From the NCBI RefSeq assembly GCF_003590095.1, contig NC_039491.1:434001-498000 (forward strand): a stretch of DNA of 64,000 bases, read 5' to 3'. The notes below the pieces were generated by a model that was given only the letters and a program-made list of their open reading frames with translations, made no database searches and was not told the origin of the DNA. Shown in pieces: positions 21,981 through 35,368 of the stretch. The first letter of the stretch is position 1, and each line of letters opens with the position of its first letter. The position numbers were made by a program, and so were the translations under genes. The stretch is from Trichoplusia ni. Its lineage: Eukaryota > Arthropoda > Insecta > Lepidoptera > Noctuidae.

Positions 21981-24269
21981 TGAAAACATTATTATAAAGT
22001 TCGAGTTTGATTTCATACAATTCCCTACTGTTTTTGATGTCTTCAAAGCAACCGTTTCAAGTGTTTCTAAAGTTTCTGCTGAAAGGACTAGGTGAGTATT
22101 TTATTTTAAACTTTACTGTTTAAAACCGTTTGCGTTTATTTTTCATATTTCTAGGATTAAATGAAAGGAAACGGAAAATTATTGAATTGGAATTCTTCTA
22201 ATATTCAACTATACTCGTAGCATCTTGTCAGAAACATCACACGCGATCCATTACTCAAGTAACAGAAGTCGGGCAAAAGTGTGGGCTTATGCCAGAAGAA
22301 GGATCTTACACAGCACAGTAAAAAAAAAACAACCCAAACACACATATATTAGAGTGAAGTCAATCAAAAATAGTAATATCGTATAAAATCCCTTCACACG
22401 ACACCAATCAAACTACACAAGGAGGCCCAATAAATATTCAATTCACAGTCAACATTTGAGGCCTACTCTATCACCACACTATTGACATGTAAAGGACACA
22501 TCGACTCCTTTTATAGTGCATACATAGTACGAAATAAATCTCACGAAGGAGTTAAGTACCCGTGCACCTCGGCCGGCCCCTATTATCCAGATTACATGAA
22601 TAATTCACTACCAGAAGAAAAAGGACGGCAGATTCTTTGTGAAACTTGCTCCCCACATTTAAATGATACAAAATACTTTTGTGAACATATAACCAAATTG
22701 TGAGATATTTTATTCATTTCGTTACTATTTTATTGCACGTTTGATGTATTACATGTTACAGTATTATTCAGTAAACGTTTTATGGGAAATCTTTTTTATT
22801 ATCAGTTTTGTTCGGGAGAGGAAAAGTTGTATATTACGGACCATAATAACTCTGACAGAAATAGGCACTTGTGGAGGAGGTTATTTTTGGATCTAAAACA
22901 AAAGCGGATTATACTCTATACATTAATACTATTTCGAAACACCGAATTAGACTGCCGATCGATTTAAGCTTTCCCGAGAGCTAATTTGAAACTAGGCGAT
23001 CTAGATTAGTAGATTTGGAAATTTAAGTGTAAACATCAATTAATATTAACAATAAGCCAGTTTAACCTAAGGTTTTGGTAAAACTTAGGTAATTAAATAA
23101 ATAAAACTAATCAGTTTCCAGTATTATTGTTATAAATACAAATACCTTTCTATTCGATACATGAACAAATTCAAAAGGTCAAATCAATACAAAAGCAATT
23201 CCACAAAACGAAAAACAAATGAAGCTATTTACAACTAACATTGACATAAAAAATGGAATAAAGAACACTAAAATACATCCAGCTAATGCCTTTATAATGG
23301 CTCGGTACTTCTGCGAATTCTTTTTCAGCGTATTCACATCCGTTATACATTAGGTATAGGTAAAAGCGAGCGCTCAGTGTGTAACCATTCATCTAGAATA
23401 CACAGAACAAAGCGCTCAAAAATGGTTGTTCATTGGCAATCAATAGAAGTGTTGTTTCAATAAAACAAGGATGCGAAACTATTTGAAATAAAATGACATT
23501 GGAATTTCAATTACTTTGAAGATCAAAATTTAGGTAACAGGTATCTAGTAAACAATGTTTAGTCAGAAACAAGGTTGAACGGAACTATTTAAGATTTATT
23601 GGAAATCAAAAAAGAAGCTTAAATACCGGAATTACTAAATATATAAAATTTTGGGTTATTTAATGATAAGTATAAAATATATTGGTACATTTTACATTCG
23701 CATATCAAAATTCGGCTTTATATTATTATATTGCATAATTTTTTTGCGTCAATACTGCTAGCAAAATAATGATCTAACCTTTGCAATATGTATCGATAAC
23801 ATCATTTTAGATATCAAAAGTTATGAGAATCCTTATACCAAACAATATTATGCCCAAAAATTTTATGACAAGAGGAGTTAATAAATGCAATATTAAAAAA
23901 AATAAAAAAAAATAAGGTAAGGAAAAGGTTTCAAAAACCAGGTGCGCCAAGGCACTCAGACTCAGTACAAACATTTGTAGATCATACTTCGTGATTGCTT
24001 TATTCTTATTTTTGATGCTTAATGTTTTCCCTTCGTAGATGAACACAGAATAAGTACTTTGAATAACAATTATTTCATTTCTATATTGTTATATCCGTGT
24101 AACAAAATAGAGAAAATAAAATCAAATCCATGAAAAATGCTTTTGACATTTGACGTGACAGATGAAATGGTGAAACAGATTTTTAAACGCTTATAATAAA
24201 CGTTTAAAACTCTATATGATAATTTACCCTACTGTCATGATTAATTGACAGTGATGAAAATTACTTTGT
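21981..24269. other. Intergenic, with unassigned short open frames
   Basis: Two short candidates were seen. One is a 33-codon peptide (22037-22201) split by a 63-nt GT-AG interval. The other is an open frame at 22434-22703 with four to six cysteines but no recognised domain. Neither is strong enough to call as a gene. The rest is AT-rich. Confidence 0.3.
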
Positions 24270-24430
24270 ATAGTTCTAAACCCAAAGGCTAAAAAGGGTA
24301 CCCCATTACTATGGCTCCGATATCTGTCCGTCTGTCACCAGGTATCTCATAAACGATAGACAGATAGACATTTGATTTTCACAAATTATGTATTACTGTT
24401 TCGGCATAGGTAAAATAAAAATATAAGTCG
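24270..24430 (+). repeat. 'GGGTTCC' family repeat, copy (+)
   Basis: Diverged forward copy: 'CTAAACCCAAAGGCTAAAAAGGGTACCCC', then 'GTCCGTCTGTCACCAGGTATCTCATAAACGATAGACAGATAGACA' in pieces, then 'TTTCACAAATTATGTATTACTGTTTCGGC'. Block order matches the other copies. Confidence 0.5.
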
Positions 24431-27180
24431 GAGTCAAGCAACGGTTGGTATACGGCACACGCAAAAATTTACTTTTGTGAATACTATTAGCGTAAATGTG
24501 TTTTTTCATGGCTTATGTCTACAGAACCCTGAGTGTCTGTTTTACACTTGACCGGGTTTTATTTATGACATGAATCTGTCAGTTAAAATGTTAAACACTG
24601 ATACTTTTATACTCAGATTATTATAGTTTATAACTACTTTGACACACTAGTTTCAATCTTGGACTACCCAAGTCTTGCGACACTTCCCTATCGTGTATTT
24701 TTAGCCTCGCACCATATGGCAACAACTCCGAACTATTGCACTGAATTAAATAACTTGTGGGCAACTGAACAATACAGAAACGTTTTATTTGAAAGCCTTT
24801 TTTGTTGGTTGGTCCGATGAATCGATGTTTGCAAGCTCAAATAGTCCCACACGCAGTGTGGCACGCTTTGAACTTCATAAATATGAACGTTATTTTTCAT
24901 TGCATTGCATTTTGGTATCACATTGTCAACAAATGGAAAACTTTAGGAAATCGGATTGTTTAAAAATTTAAATCTGCTTCCATTCTTACACCGTTTAACT
25001 TATTTTGTTTTCCCTTATATAACTTTTACAATATTTTTAGATTTTAGAGCGGCTTTTGCCTAGCCGTGAGACAAAGTGAATTAGAATAAAAATCGAGCCA
25101 TTTGTCGACTAAACTATGTATGTGTTTTGAGTCTAATAGTGTTTCATGGGCATCATCTTCTAAACCTACAGGATCTGAAAATGTTTTAATTAACCAAACA
25201 AAATATAGTAACGAAAATGTTCAGTAAAATAGCAATTAAGATTCTAATTTAACCATTAATGAGCTACATAATAAAACATTTTGGCTCACCGCCCCGTTAC
25301 TGCGATCTCCAACGATAAGCAAGTAATAAATTACATTTATTTAATACTAAACTCTTATTTAGATGGTTTAACATCTGATTTCTGTTTACTGAATAGTAAA
25401 GACAGTGAGATATTGGAGAATTTACGAAGTATTTAGGACAAACGATCATAATGTATGGATGTTTGGACAAAGCGTGGGACGTTACTGATTGGAGCGCATT
25501 TAATTGTAGTTGAAATGTAGCGTTTCTATTGAGTAGGACGTGTTGGTAGAAGAATTATTAGTGCTTTTGTGAACGGTTTGAGCGTTGTATTATTAGGTAC
25601 AGGGGGGCAGCATTTCGTGCATCGGGTGTGGTCTTAGTACGAGAGCGGGTTGACAGTCTATAGACGCTATCCTCAAAAATGCGAAAGTAAACCGTTGGCC
25701 CTCTTGACTGACGCCATAACGGTGGGCTGCGGTTGATGCGTAATGAATTCCAATGTATTGACAAGTACTGCGTGACGTTCATATTTAGTCAGTAAGAGTC
25801 TGACACTACTCATATTCTTCCCCAAGGTAGCGGACGTCCATGAGGATTCAGCAGCCATACCTAAAAAAAAGTTAGATACACATTTTTTTTCTTTGTCATT
25901 TAGTGTGATGTACATCAGCTGAGGCGAGTTGCAAGTCGAACTCGAACTCACTGCGTTAGTTTATGATTGAGGACTTCGATTGTGTCCGAAACTAGTAGGG
26001 CAATCCCGATAAATACGCGTGAGTAAAACTTTTAAGCACTGCGCGATTTTCTAACAAAAAATACTATCAATAAAATAATTATAATTCCACCTTACATTGA
26101 ATAAAGCCCACAACATTCTTTCATAATCACATAAGTAACATAACACCTACATGTTCTTTGTTTTTGTACACACAGTAACCGCACACATTTGCCACGGCTA
26201 CTCCGCGCGGAACAATGACAGGCATTATGGGAACAAAGACGTATTCAGCCTCAGACCCAAATCACGCCGAGAATGACCTCAGCAGAGGCGAAGGAACACT
26301 ACCGTCGAATATTATATGTTATATAACGTTATGGTTAAGTAAAGGCCAGGAGAGGAAGGATTTACTAACTATAAACGGTAAGGCAAAGGTTATTTACGAT
26401 GCATTGTGGAGGTTTGGACACCTGGAGCACTAATATCTGGCGGTGCAGAAAAGAAGAGTCACAGATTGTAGTTGGATTCTTCGCGTATAGTCTAAGGTTC
26501 TAATTAAAAAGAATTTGATCCATTTGTATAATGACTAAAATTAATTTCTTTTTAAATTTACTAGTACACTTAAATTTAAAGACACTGCAAGTTCGTTGGT
26601 TAAAAGCCATCAAAGGGTGGTTAGTTTGCTCTTAATCTCACCCGTAAAAGATAACTAATATCTTTAAGCATTTAATAATAATAAACATTACTGAAACATA
26701 AATCTAAGAGAAAATTCACAATGACATTAAAATATAAAAAAGAGCATTAAAAAAATATAAAACTCAGTTAAAATTTCCACTGCGCTTAAAACATAAGCTC
26801 AAGAAAGTATAAGCAGATAAAATACATTTGAAACAGCAAATGAGGCACTCATAAACACCGACTTAACAGAATAATTTATGAAGTCAAGTAAATGAAAAAG
26901 CTTTAATTAAAATCTCGCTTTAATGTAAGTAAAATACTGTTATAAAACTACGTAGCGTTTTAGATACAGAATCAGAATTTATTATTTTTAAAATAAAAAG
27001 TAGATTTGAAATACAGGTCGTACAATACGTGTTTCAGACATTTTGTTTTGTTTATGATAAGAGTTGAGTAATAATATATTTTTTAATTAACCTTTGACTT
27101 TTTTGTCGTGGTTTTTCTATTTTAATTACATATTCTTGAGTTATCGGATCTGCAATTACTTTTAAAAAAGTGCCTTTTAG
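24431..27180. other. Intergenic or intronic DNA with one exon-like island
   Basis: Mostly AT-rich. 25560-25950 is comparatively GC-rich and includes a block shared with 62625-62700 ('GAGTCTGACACT...CTATGAGGATTC'), so part of it is repeat. 25945-26020 is a copy of the 'ACTCCGGTTGAGTCCG' family. 26176-26382 is exon-like (see findings). 26500-27180 shows nothing. Confidence 0.35.
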
Positions 27181-27184
27181 GCCT

Positions 27185-27325
27185 TCTGGAAACTGGGCAG
27201 AGATAGCCAAGGGGTATAGATCATCACGTCAAATCTACTTTGCGCTTCATCCCGCAGGTTCGAACCCCACGTAGGACAAGTATTTCTGTAATCCAGGTAT
27301 GATTGTTCAGGGTGTCTTGAGCATG
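27185..27325 (+). mobile_element. Degenerate tRNA-derived SINE head
   Basis: A B-box 'GGTTCGAACCCC' at 27258-27269 is followed by 'ACGTAGGACAAGTATTTCTGT', which parallels the 'GTGTAGGACAAGCATTTGTGT' after the B-box of the 59.9-kb SINE. The A-box side ('GGGCAGAGATAGCC') is degenerate. Not a tRNA gene. Confidence 0.5.
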
Positions 27326-29860
27326 AGTCTTGAATATTTTTTAAATCCAGTGTATTAATTAAATTTTATTTAAAGTCCATTTTTCTTTCTTTTCTTATGG
27401 AATTCTCGAATTTATTTGCTGAACAAGCTACATTCATTTTTACGTCACGAAGTAAGATTTCCAAATTCAACTTTCCGTGCCAGGCTTATTTGAGTTTATT
27501 TCGTTAGGTCAGTAAATATATCACGTCAATGAAGATTGAAAGATTACTTATTCATGTATTTCACGAAGACATCGACACGAATAGTGTGGACCGATATTCT
27601 TGTTCCTATTTGGTACAGACTTCGATGGTAAATATAGATCGCGAAGAGTGTGTTTTTTGAACTGACTTTTAAAAGGAGGTTGTCTACTTGTAAAATGTTG
27701 TCTACAACATTTTACAATTGAAGACACATCAATGGGATGTTTGCTTTGAAAGAGAATGCCTCAAGTGTTCTAAATTTTCAGGTCCAACGATACCTCTTCG
27801 GACTAAGATTTAACTATAAATGTTTTTTTTTCGTGTAATACGAAAAATTTATGAACTTTCTGTATGACACAAAAAAGGGAAGTAAAACAGTTATGGTTGA
27901 ATCAAAATACATACGTATTTATCCACTTATAACTCAACAAGCCTATCTTATTCATAGATCAGCGAAAAAGAAGGTTATTTGACTACTCAACTTTAAAAAA
28001 ACACGTTCTAAAAACAAACCCAGCTCATAAAACAACGTTCCCTATGCATAAATAAACAAATGCCAACATAATTACACATACAATTAGCGTGCAATAAGCT
28101 CAGGGCGGCTAATGGAACATATCTCAACGTTTACCCAGCCTCGGAGCACAATATGAACCTTGTATGTAGGTCAAGTGTCCCTGGTGATGTCAGGATATGG
28201 CTATTAGAGTTCCAATGCCACAATGCCCTACTTTATATGGCTACGGTATTTAAGTGCCAGTGTTTATTGATACCTTTTTTTTCGTCGATTCGTGTGAGAG
28301 TCAATCTTCATAAGTACGTTCATACACACCCGTTGTAACTGAACTTCAAATCAACTGAACTGAAGTTGAAATCAAACAGCGTACTAATTGTACATCTGAC
28401 TTCAAATAAAAATACTAAGCTAAGCTTAATGGCCGCATGACAGCTATTTCACGTTAAATTACAAAAAGAATAAACAAATTCGGGTTATTGAAAGTTATGA
28501 GGTGACACCGTGACAAACATAAAAAATACAGACGAATTGAGAACTTCCTCTTTTTTTAAGTCGGCTGAAGAAGTTGTTCTAATGCTACTGGTTTTTTTTT
28601 AATATGGTGCCGAAACGAAACTGTATTTCAGCGAGTTTACAAGTTCGAAATGGAGTTGCTACGTACAAGTAAACGACGCACTATATTGCAGATAGTAATA
28701 TATTGGCATCCAGTGTCGTGCCTAATCAACTTATACTACAAGCACAGGCATGCCTTAATAAATTCGTAGAAAATCCTCGAACATAGATAAAATTAATTTC
28801 ATCACCAGACACAAAGAGATTTCTTAGATACCATCGGATGCACGACATTCCTCAATGCTTTAAATAATTCAATTTGGTGGCAAAAAACTCATAGAATATC
28901 ACTTTGAGAAGGGTAGAAGACTAATTTCACTAAAGCTGTCATTTTTCTTTCAATTTTTAAAGATATTATCACGTTATCGATAGTGCACTTTTTGTGGTAC
29001 AGTTAATACCTCAATAGATTGGCGTGGCGACCTCAACCACGTACCCGTGCAGTCGCGAAAGAGTTTACATAACTACGAATACCAACAAAAACTCCAAGAA
29101 GCTAATGCGACAAAATTAAAGAGAGCGAATAATATTTTTACTAGGACTTACAGCTTTATAAAAGTTATGGTAATTCGAGCACGTCCATAAGAACTACAGT
29201 CAGTTCACTCGGCCGGCCTGAACAATCTCGCGTTTCTCGCGTCGACTTAACTTTGCTCTTGTCGTTCGACCTTATTATTACAATTATACAATCTTATTCT
29301 TGAATGTTTTGCTGGTAATAACTTTTGTATATTGTTTGGATGTGATTAATTGGATGTTTGCAGGGTGCCGTACGCACGCTGAGTGTAAAGGAAACCTTGT
29401 TGCTGAAGCTCCTCTATGAGTGTAGATTTAAATCTAAAAAAGTGGAATTCGTTTTTGGATGGATATAGCGCGTAAGGAAGTGTAAATTGATATTGATTGA
29501 AAAAAAATCAAGAATTAACTTTTAACTAAAAAAAAATAACACAAAGGGATAACAAGACACAGTGTTTCTCTTGCTTATAAATAAGATCTATAAGTAGGTA
29601 TTTCACCTCAACATAAGCACTAAATTTAATTTTCTTTAGCCTATTTTTCATTAAACTCAGTATTCGGTTTGACCGGTATTTTAAGTTCTAATTAAATTTC
29701 ATTAATTTAAGGGTTGTGAAACATCACACTATGCTTAAGCTCTCAATGCACTGACAGTGGAGAGACAACTGACATCCTAATGCGACCTGAAGCGACAGAC
29801 CTATCTATTGCTTGCTCATTGTAATAACTCCTTTTCAAACTACCCATTCAATGTTTTCCA
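27326..29860. other. Non-coding stretch
   Basis: No gene recognised. It contains an inverted repeat at 27681-27726 and a CpG-containing patch at about 29195-29260 that begins with an arthropod initiator-like TCAGTT (29200-29205). A SINE scrap lies near 29017-29060. Confidence 0.35.
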
Positions 29861-30086
29861 TCCCTATTATATACTAATATTATAAATGCGAAAGTAACTC
29901 TGTCTGTCTGTCTGTTACGCTTTCACGTCTAAACCACTGAACCGATCTTAATGACATTTGGTACAGAGTTAGAGTTGACCTTGAGAAAGAACATAGGATA
30001 GTTTTTATCCCGGGCTTCCGAAGAGTTCTCTTGGAAACGCGATATAACCGACCTCGACGCGGGCGAAGCCGCGGGCGAAAAGCTAG
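29861..30086 (+). mobile_element. Helitron-like element, full-length (226 bp)
   Basis: Begins TC (29861) after A, near 'ATACTAATATTATAAATGCGAAAGTAACTCTG', a very common lepidopteran start. It has (CTGT)n near the 5' end and a GC-rich palindromic stretch 'GCGGGCGAAGCCGCGGGC' before the terminal CTAG (30083-30086), which is followed by T. TC/CTRR ends, a subterminal hairpin and A|T insertion match Helitrons of the Lep1 type. No coding capacity. Confidence 0.75.
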
Positions 30087-31880
30087 TTCAATATATAACG
30101 TCGAACATTAATGATAAGATAGCATTATAAAGTGGATACACATAATATAAAAACCTGGCAAATAAAACAATAGATCGTTTAATAGAAGAATGAAAGGTTT
30201 ACTTTATGTTGCTTGAACTTCAAATCATAATAACATTTTAAATTTGTTTAAAAGCGTTTTAAGACATTATATCTAATTTTATAAACAATGAATAATTAAA
30301 GTAAGTGCGAACTAAACAAGCTACAAAAAGGGAGACAGTATTCTTAATAACCTGTTAGTTACCCAGGCCACATCCTGTTCGTTTCAATTTAATCATTGTG
30401 TTTTAATTGCTACTAAAAAGAGCTTTTATAAAACGAAAATAAATAACAAAGTATTTATTTAATAAAATAAATAACATTGGCCTGATTGAAAAAGTAAAGG
30501 CTGGTTGTAATATTCATATATTTTTATAACCCGGTACTTTTCAGTAAATAACAATGAAAATATAACACAATTAATTGCATTACAAATAAAATTGTTACGT
30601 ATTAACGGGACAACACTTGACTGTTTGGAAAATTGGGAATCCTTAACCTATTGTTATGCATTTAATTATAAAATATACGTATGAATAAAACGAACTATTT
30701 AATATTTCCGTATAAATTATTACGGTTCACTCGTTCTGGATATGAAATTTAAAACATGGAAAGTAACAGATGTTACCTTCCACGTATAATAATATCATAA
30801 AAGCTGAAGTGAGCACTGGTAACATGTTATACAGCCGTGCATCAACTTTATCATATTAAAGTGTTGAAGTTTATTTAATTAAATACGATAACTTAGCTCT
30901 TGTTTTTGCAATTAAAATCGAAGCCTTGATTCTAAAAAATATTTAAAAAAGCAGAAGTTAGAGAACATCATTATTAGGTTCTTTAAATACCTATATTGAA
31001 TCAAGCAATTGGTCTTATTATCTGAAATTGAATGTTTGTATAATTGTATCCTCAAATAATTATCACATTTTTTTTTAAACTTTGTCGAGATCTCCTAAAA
31101 ACACACATGTGGATTTTCAGAGCAAAGAACACAGTCTTCCTTTCCCAAATATGGTTGACGTTTCTCACCTGGAAAAAAATCATTAAAATAAAAAGAAAGT
31201 ACAGTGACACATAAAGGCCATATTATATAAGCCAGTTAACCAAAGTATTTTTTTCACACAATATTAGTTATAAGTTAGTCTTCATATGTTTTATTTCGTC
31301 TAAATTATACTAAACGAAATGGACCGCTCCCTCGTCCTGCACACATCAGCCAGCACACATGACGCTATCTAAAATGCTAAAATACGTCACGAAATCGCAT
31401 TTGCATACATATCGTATATTTTAATCTCTATACATAAAACCGCTTTTCCTGGCACACACATAAATCAAGCCAAGCTTCACATAAATGCCTAATTCTATGA
31501 AAATTTGTTGTTATATAACAATGGTAGGATTAACAGATAGAGTTTATTTTATTAATATGCAAGGATAATTAGAATAATATAATTTGCATGCTAGCACAGT
31601 GAAATCATTATTTTGCATTCATGTTGTGTAATTTAAAACATAAATTGTTATTATTTGGAATTAACAAGAGTATCATTATCCGATAGTCGACAATTGTTCT
31701 AACTTTAACATTATAAACATAATATAAACTCATATCGCTACGGTCATAGTGAGGGATGGTTGTAGTTGTTAGAAGTTAGCAGTTAGAAATGATTCATGAA
31801 AATGTGCTCTAAACGTAATGAAAGCGTGAATTAAAGTATAAGGGTACCGATTTAATTTAGTCTGAAAAAATAATTCCGAC
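30087..31880. other. AT-rich non-coding stretch
   Basis: No coding frame, repeat family or structural signal was recognised. Confidence 0.4.
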
Positions 31881-31883
31881 CCT

Positions 31884-32158
31884 CATCATCATAACTTTAG
31901 CCTTTTCCCGATTATGTTGGTCCTGGAAATTGTGGGTCCCGGCTGTTATTCTTACATCTTTGACAGTCGTTACAGGTAGTCAGAAGCTTGAAAAGTCTGA
32001 CAACCAGTCTAACCAAGGGGTATCGTGTTGCCCAGGTAGCTGGGTTGAGGAGGTCGGATAGGCAGTCGCTCCTCGTAAAACACTGGTACTAAGCTGAAAC
32101 CGGTTAGACTGGTAGCCGAACCCAACATAGTTGGGAAAAGGCTGGGCCAATGATGAGA
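31884..32158 (+). repeat. Interspersed repeat, 'AGGCAGTCGCTCC' family, longest forward copy
   Basis: 31925-32158 runs from 'GTCCCGGCTGTTATTCTTACATCTTTGACAGTCG' through 'AGGCAGTCGCTCCTCGTAAAAC' to 'ACATAGTTGGGAAAAGGCTGGGC'. The preceding 31884-31920 ('CATCATCATAACTTTAGCC...') looks like the opposite end of the same family in reverse, suggesting a head-to-head remnant. The minus-strand frames over it belong to the repeat. Confidence 0.6.
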
Positions 32159-35100
32159 AGACAAAAAAAATATGACTCTGACAAAATTCAAACACAGAAT
32201 CGCTCCTCCCTTTCCTTTTACTAAAGACCAAGTGGGAACGCCCAGCAAACTACCTCGATAAAGCTTCACCCCTAATTACCGCAATGAAAACATTTTCACC
32301 CTCTGCAAAAGCACTCCACCATTCCTGAAGATATCCTCATGGCTCTCATGTCAGCTGCCAATGGGTACATAAATCAGATCGTATGCTTTATCTATTAACA
32401 ACGGCTAAACCATTTGAGCTGTCATCAAAATGATATTTAGTTGCAGGAGCGACAAATATTCGCTGCTAATACCCAGTCATTTGGCCGAATTCGGTGTAAT
32501 GTACGAATCTTATAGCCTTAGCATCTGTGCTTTCCTCATTTATACTATAATTTCCTTCGAGTTGGGAAACACATCACACTAATAGCCCATATTTTATTAA
32601 GGCTATTACATAAATTTTATTTAGGTTTGCGTCAAATTAATTTATCGGTCGTTATTTTAACGCTGCGCGAGCAATGTTAAAATTCCTGGAGCTCATTCAC
32701 AACGGAACTGAACAGAGTACTCGAAGGATTTTAGAAATACTTTGTTTAAATAATCGAGATGTTATTATGAAATGGTTGTGAATCACGAGGTCAATCAAAA
32801 ATAGTGTTTATTACAATTCACAAAGAGAATAATTTACAGTGACGAGAAAATATTTATTTTCTAGGACGATGACGACGTGATCTTCTCCTCTATGGATGCT
32901 AATTTCATATTCCCACAGGTATTGACGAATTCTACGAAACTAGTTTAAATTGTTCATCGACGAACTGGAGCTCCGTCATTTTCGAACCTGACTAATACAA
33001 CAGACTGATGAAAGATACCTAACATTGGAAAAAAGAAGCTGAATAACCGTACCGCAATAGATTATTTGACAAAAAATAATCTTTTAGTCAGATGTCCAAA
33101 AAATATTTTATATTTTTATCGTAAACAGCAAATGAAAGAAAAACAGTGAAATAAACTCTCGTGTGACGACTTACCAGTATTTTTTTACAATTAAACACAA
33201 ACATCGTTTTGAAAAACCAAGTTCATTGACCTACAAATTTTCAGTCAAGCATATTTCAAAGATTAAAACTTATCGCATTAACTGTAACATATAAAACACT
33301 GCAATTAAAAAAAACCCCTTGCACGGTGATATTTGTTCAATTACAGCTCAGCACGGCATCGTAAATTACATTTTTACTATTCAGTAAAGTGCGCTTCGTT
33401 AGTATCTCAAACGAAACAATAAATATTACACATACATAAGCACATTTAGTAGAGTCATATAGAATTGTATAAATAAATTTCAAAATCAGTAATATTAAAA
33501 AATCGGTTAAGTTTAAGCAATTCTCATCCACAACACTAAGTGTTCCGTGTAAGTAGGCTAAAAATTACACATTTTAACATTTGTGCCATTCGACGCGTAA
33601 CCTCGATACTTCATTTTTGTAGGGGTAACAATATATCATCAATGAAACAATTCAACTGTCTAGCTATCACGGTTCGTAATATACAGCCGAGAGATAGATC
33701 GACTTACAGAGCCTTAGTTATAGTTCATTTTTGCCCTTTGGTTACGGAATCCCAAAAAACAAAAGTGGGTGACAAAACAAGGACAGACTAAAAGCACCGC
33801 TCGAAAACAAACACAGGTACTAGCTCATCTAAATAAAAGGTGTGGGAACTGTATCCAGGAGCACGAAGCTCGGGTTGACTCGAAAAACAAATGAATCAAT
33901 GCGGTCATGTCGTTCGTTGACATTCGCAACTTTAAATAAACAACCATTTAAAATTTGAGATTATTATGAAATTATTTATGAGAATAAAGCATTACAGGTC
34001 TGCTACTTACATATAATATTTGACTAAGGCCCACTTTTATCTGAGGAATAAATATTGCCGTTTGACATATTATTTTCTATACAAAAGCTGTCAATAATAT
34101 AGAAATGGTAAGTTCGTCATATAGATTTTCACAAAATATTGAATTCCTATTTTTCATTTTGTCACATCATTAAAAAGTAGAGAGATTAAAAACACTTAAA
34201 ATGTTAAAATTTATAGTGGGGTCTAGTAACGTCACTTACTAGTAAAAAGCGTACTGGTTAGTGACGTCACATGAGATTTTAAATCAGTTCAGTGATATAA
34301 AATCTTCCTCCATTTTTTGTTTACGAGATAAAGAAAAAATATGTTTCCTATTTCGAAATCTGTCTGACGGACTATAGATTTTATTATGTCAAAAATGCAA
34401 TAGGCAAATACAGTTGTGGAAGAGGGACAACCCATTATAAGGCAAAGAGCGGTGTCTCACTTTGACCACAGTCATACTTTATTTCATGGTAGTACGCAAG
34501 ATCGTTGTAATTTTAAGACGTTAACGTTATAGCGAAAACAACAGCGTTCTGACTTTATTAACGTTTATAAAGCATGTTCAACCAACTATTACGTTCCAAA
34601 TTGCTGACAGACCATAATAACTAATTCAAATTTTGTCATTTATTTTTCAACTGCCCTTGGTGCCACGACTAAACTGTTCTTTTTTCCGTTAGACATTTTC
34701 CGCTGTTCCATAAAATATTATTTGAACAAATAGGTTTTTGATATACGGCAGAGAAAAATATTAAGTTGTCTTTAAAATATTAAACTCGACTCCACTGTTC
34801 TGTACAGTCAGTTTTTCCAATTCTATGTCAGACACTGGTGCAAAAAAAGTATGACCAAAAAAAACACAAGTTTTTGTGCTCTTCAAATTTATTTTATCGG
34901 TAAAATTAAAATTAAAATATTACTTACTCAATTAGATTTAATCGTAAAATAAACAGGTGTCTAACATAAAAATTTTAGGCACGGTTATAACTATGTAATT
35001 TAGGTTCTAGCAATTTAAACTTTTAATGAGTAACCCTTCACACTACTAGAGTGTACCGTCGGCATATTAATCACGTGTATACCAATAAAAAACGAGGGTT

Positions 35101-35183
35101 CCCTACAAATAGGTTAGCATTGGTAATGTAATGTAATTAAATAATTCAGGACAGCTTGTCCTGCTTAGTCTGTTATTATACAA
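32159..35183. other. Non-coding stretch with one repeat copy
   Basis: A reversed 'GGGTTCC' repeat lies at about 33590-33771. A perfect TGACGTCA lies at 34262-34269. No gene is supported. Confidence 0.35.
33590..33771 (-). repeat. 'GGGTTCC' family repeat, copy (-)
   Basis: Reverse copy containing 'TTCAACTGTCTAGCTATCACGGTTC' and ending 'TTTTTGCCCTTTGGTTACGGAATCCC', the mirror of the forward copies. It accounts for much of the 83-codon frame at 33540-33791, which is therefore rejected as a gene. Confidence 0.6.
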
Positions 35184-35368
35184 CTAGCTGTTGCCCGCGA
35201 CTTCGTTCCCGTGAGTAGAAGATATAAGTTATTATTTATACCTGCCCTGTTTTTTTCACATTTTCCATTGTATCTTCGCTCCTATTAGTCGCAGCGTGAT
35301 GGTTTAATGGTCGCGTTCAAAACAAACAAACAAACTCTTCAGTTTTATATATTAGTATAGGGTATAGA
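35184..35368 (-). mobile_element. Helitron-like element (185 bp, minus orientation)
   Basis: On the minus strand it begins TC (35368-35367) after A, with 'TATACTAATATATAAAACTGAAGAG', and ends 'CGAAGTCGCGGGCAACAGCTAG' (CTAG at 35187-35184) before T. It shares internal 'GGAGCGAAGATACAATGGAAAATG' with the 44.3-kb copy. Confidence 0.7.
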
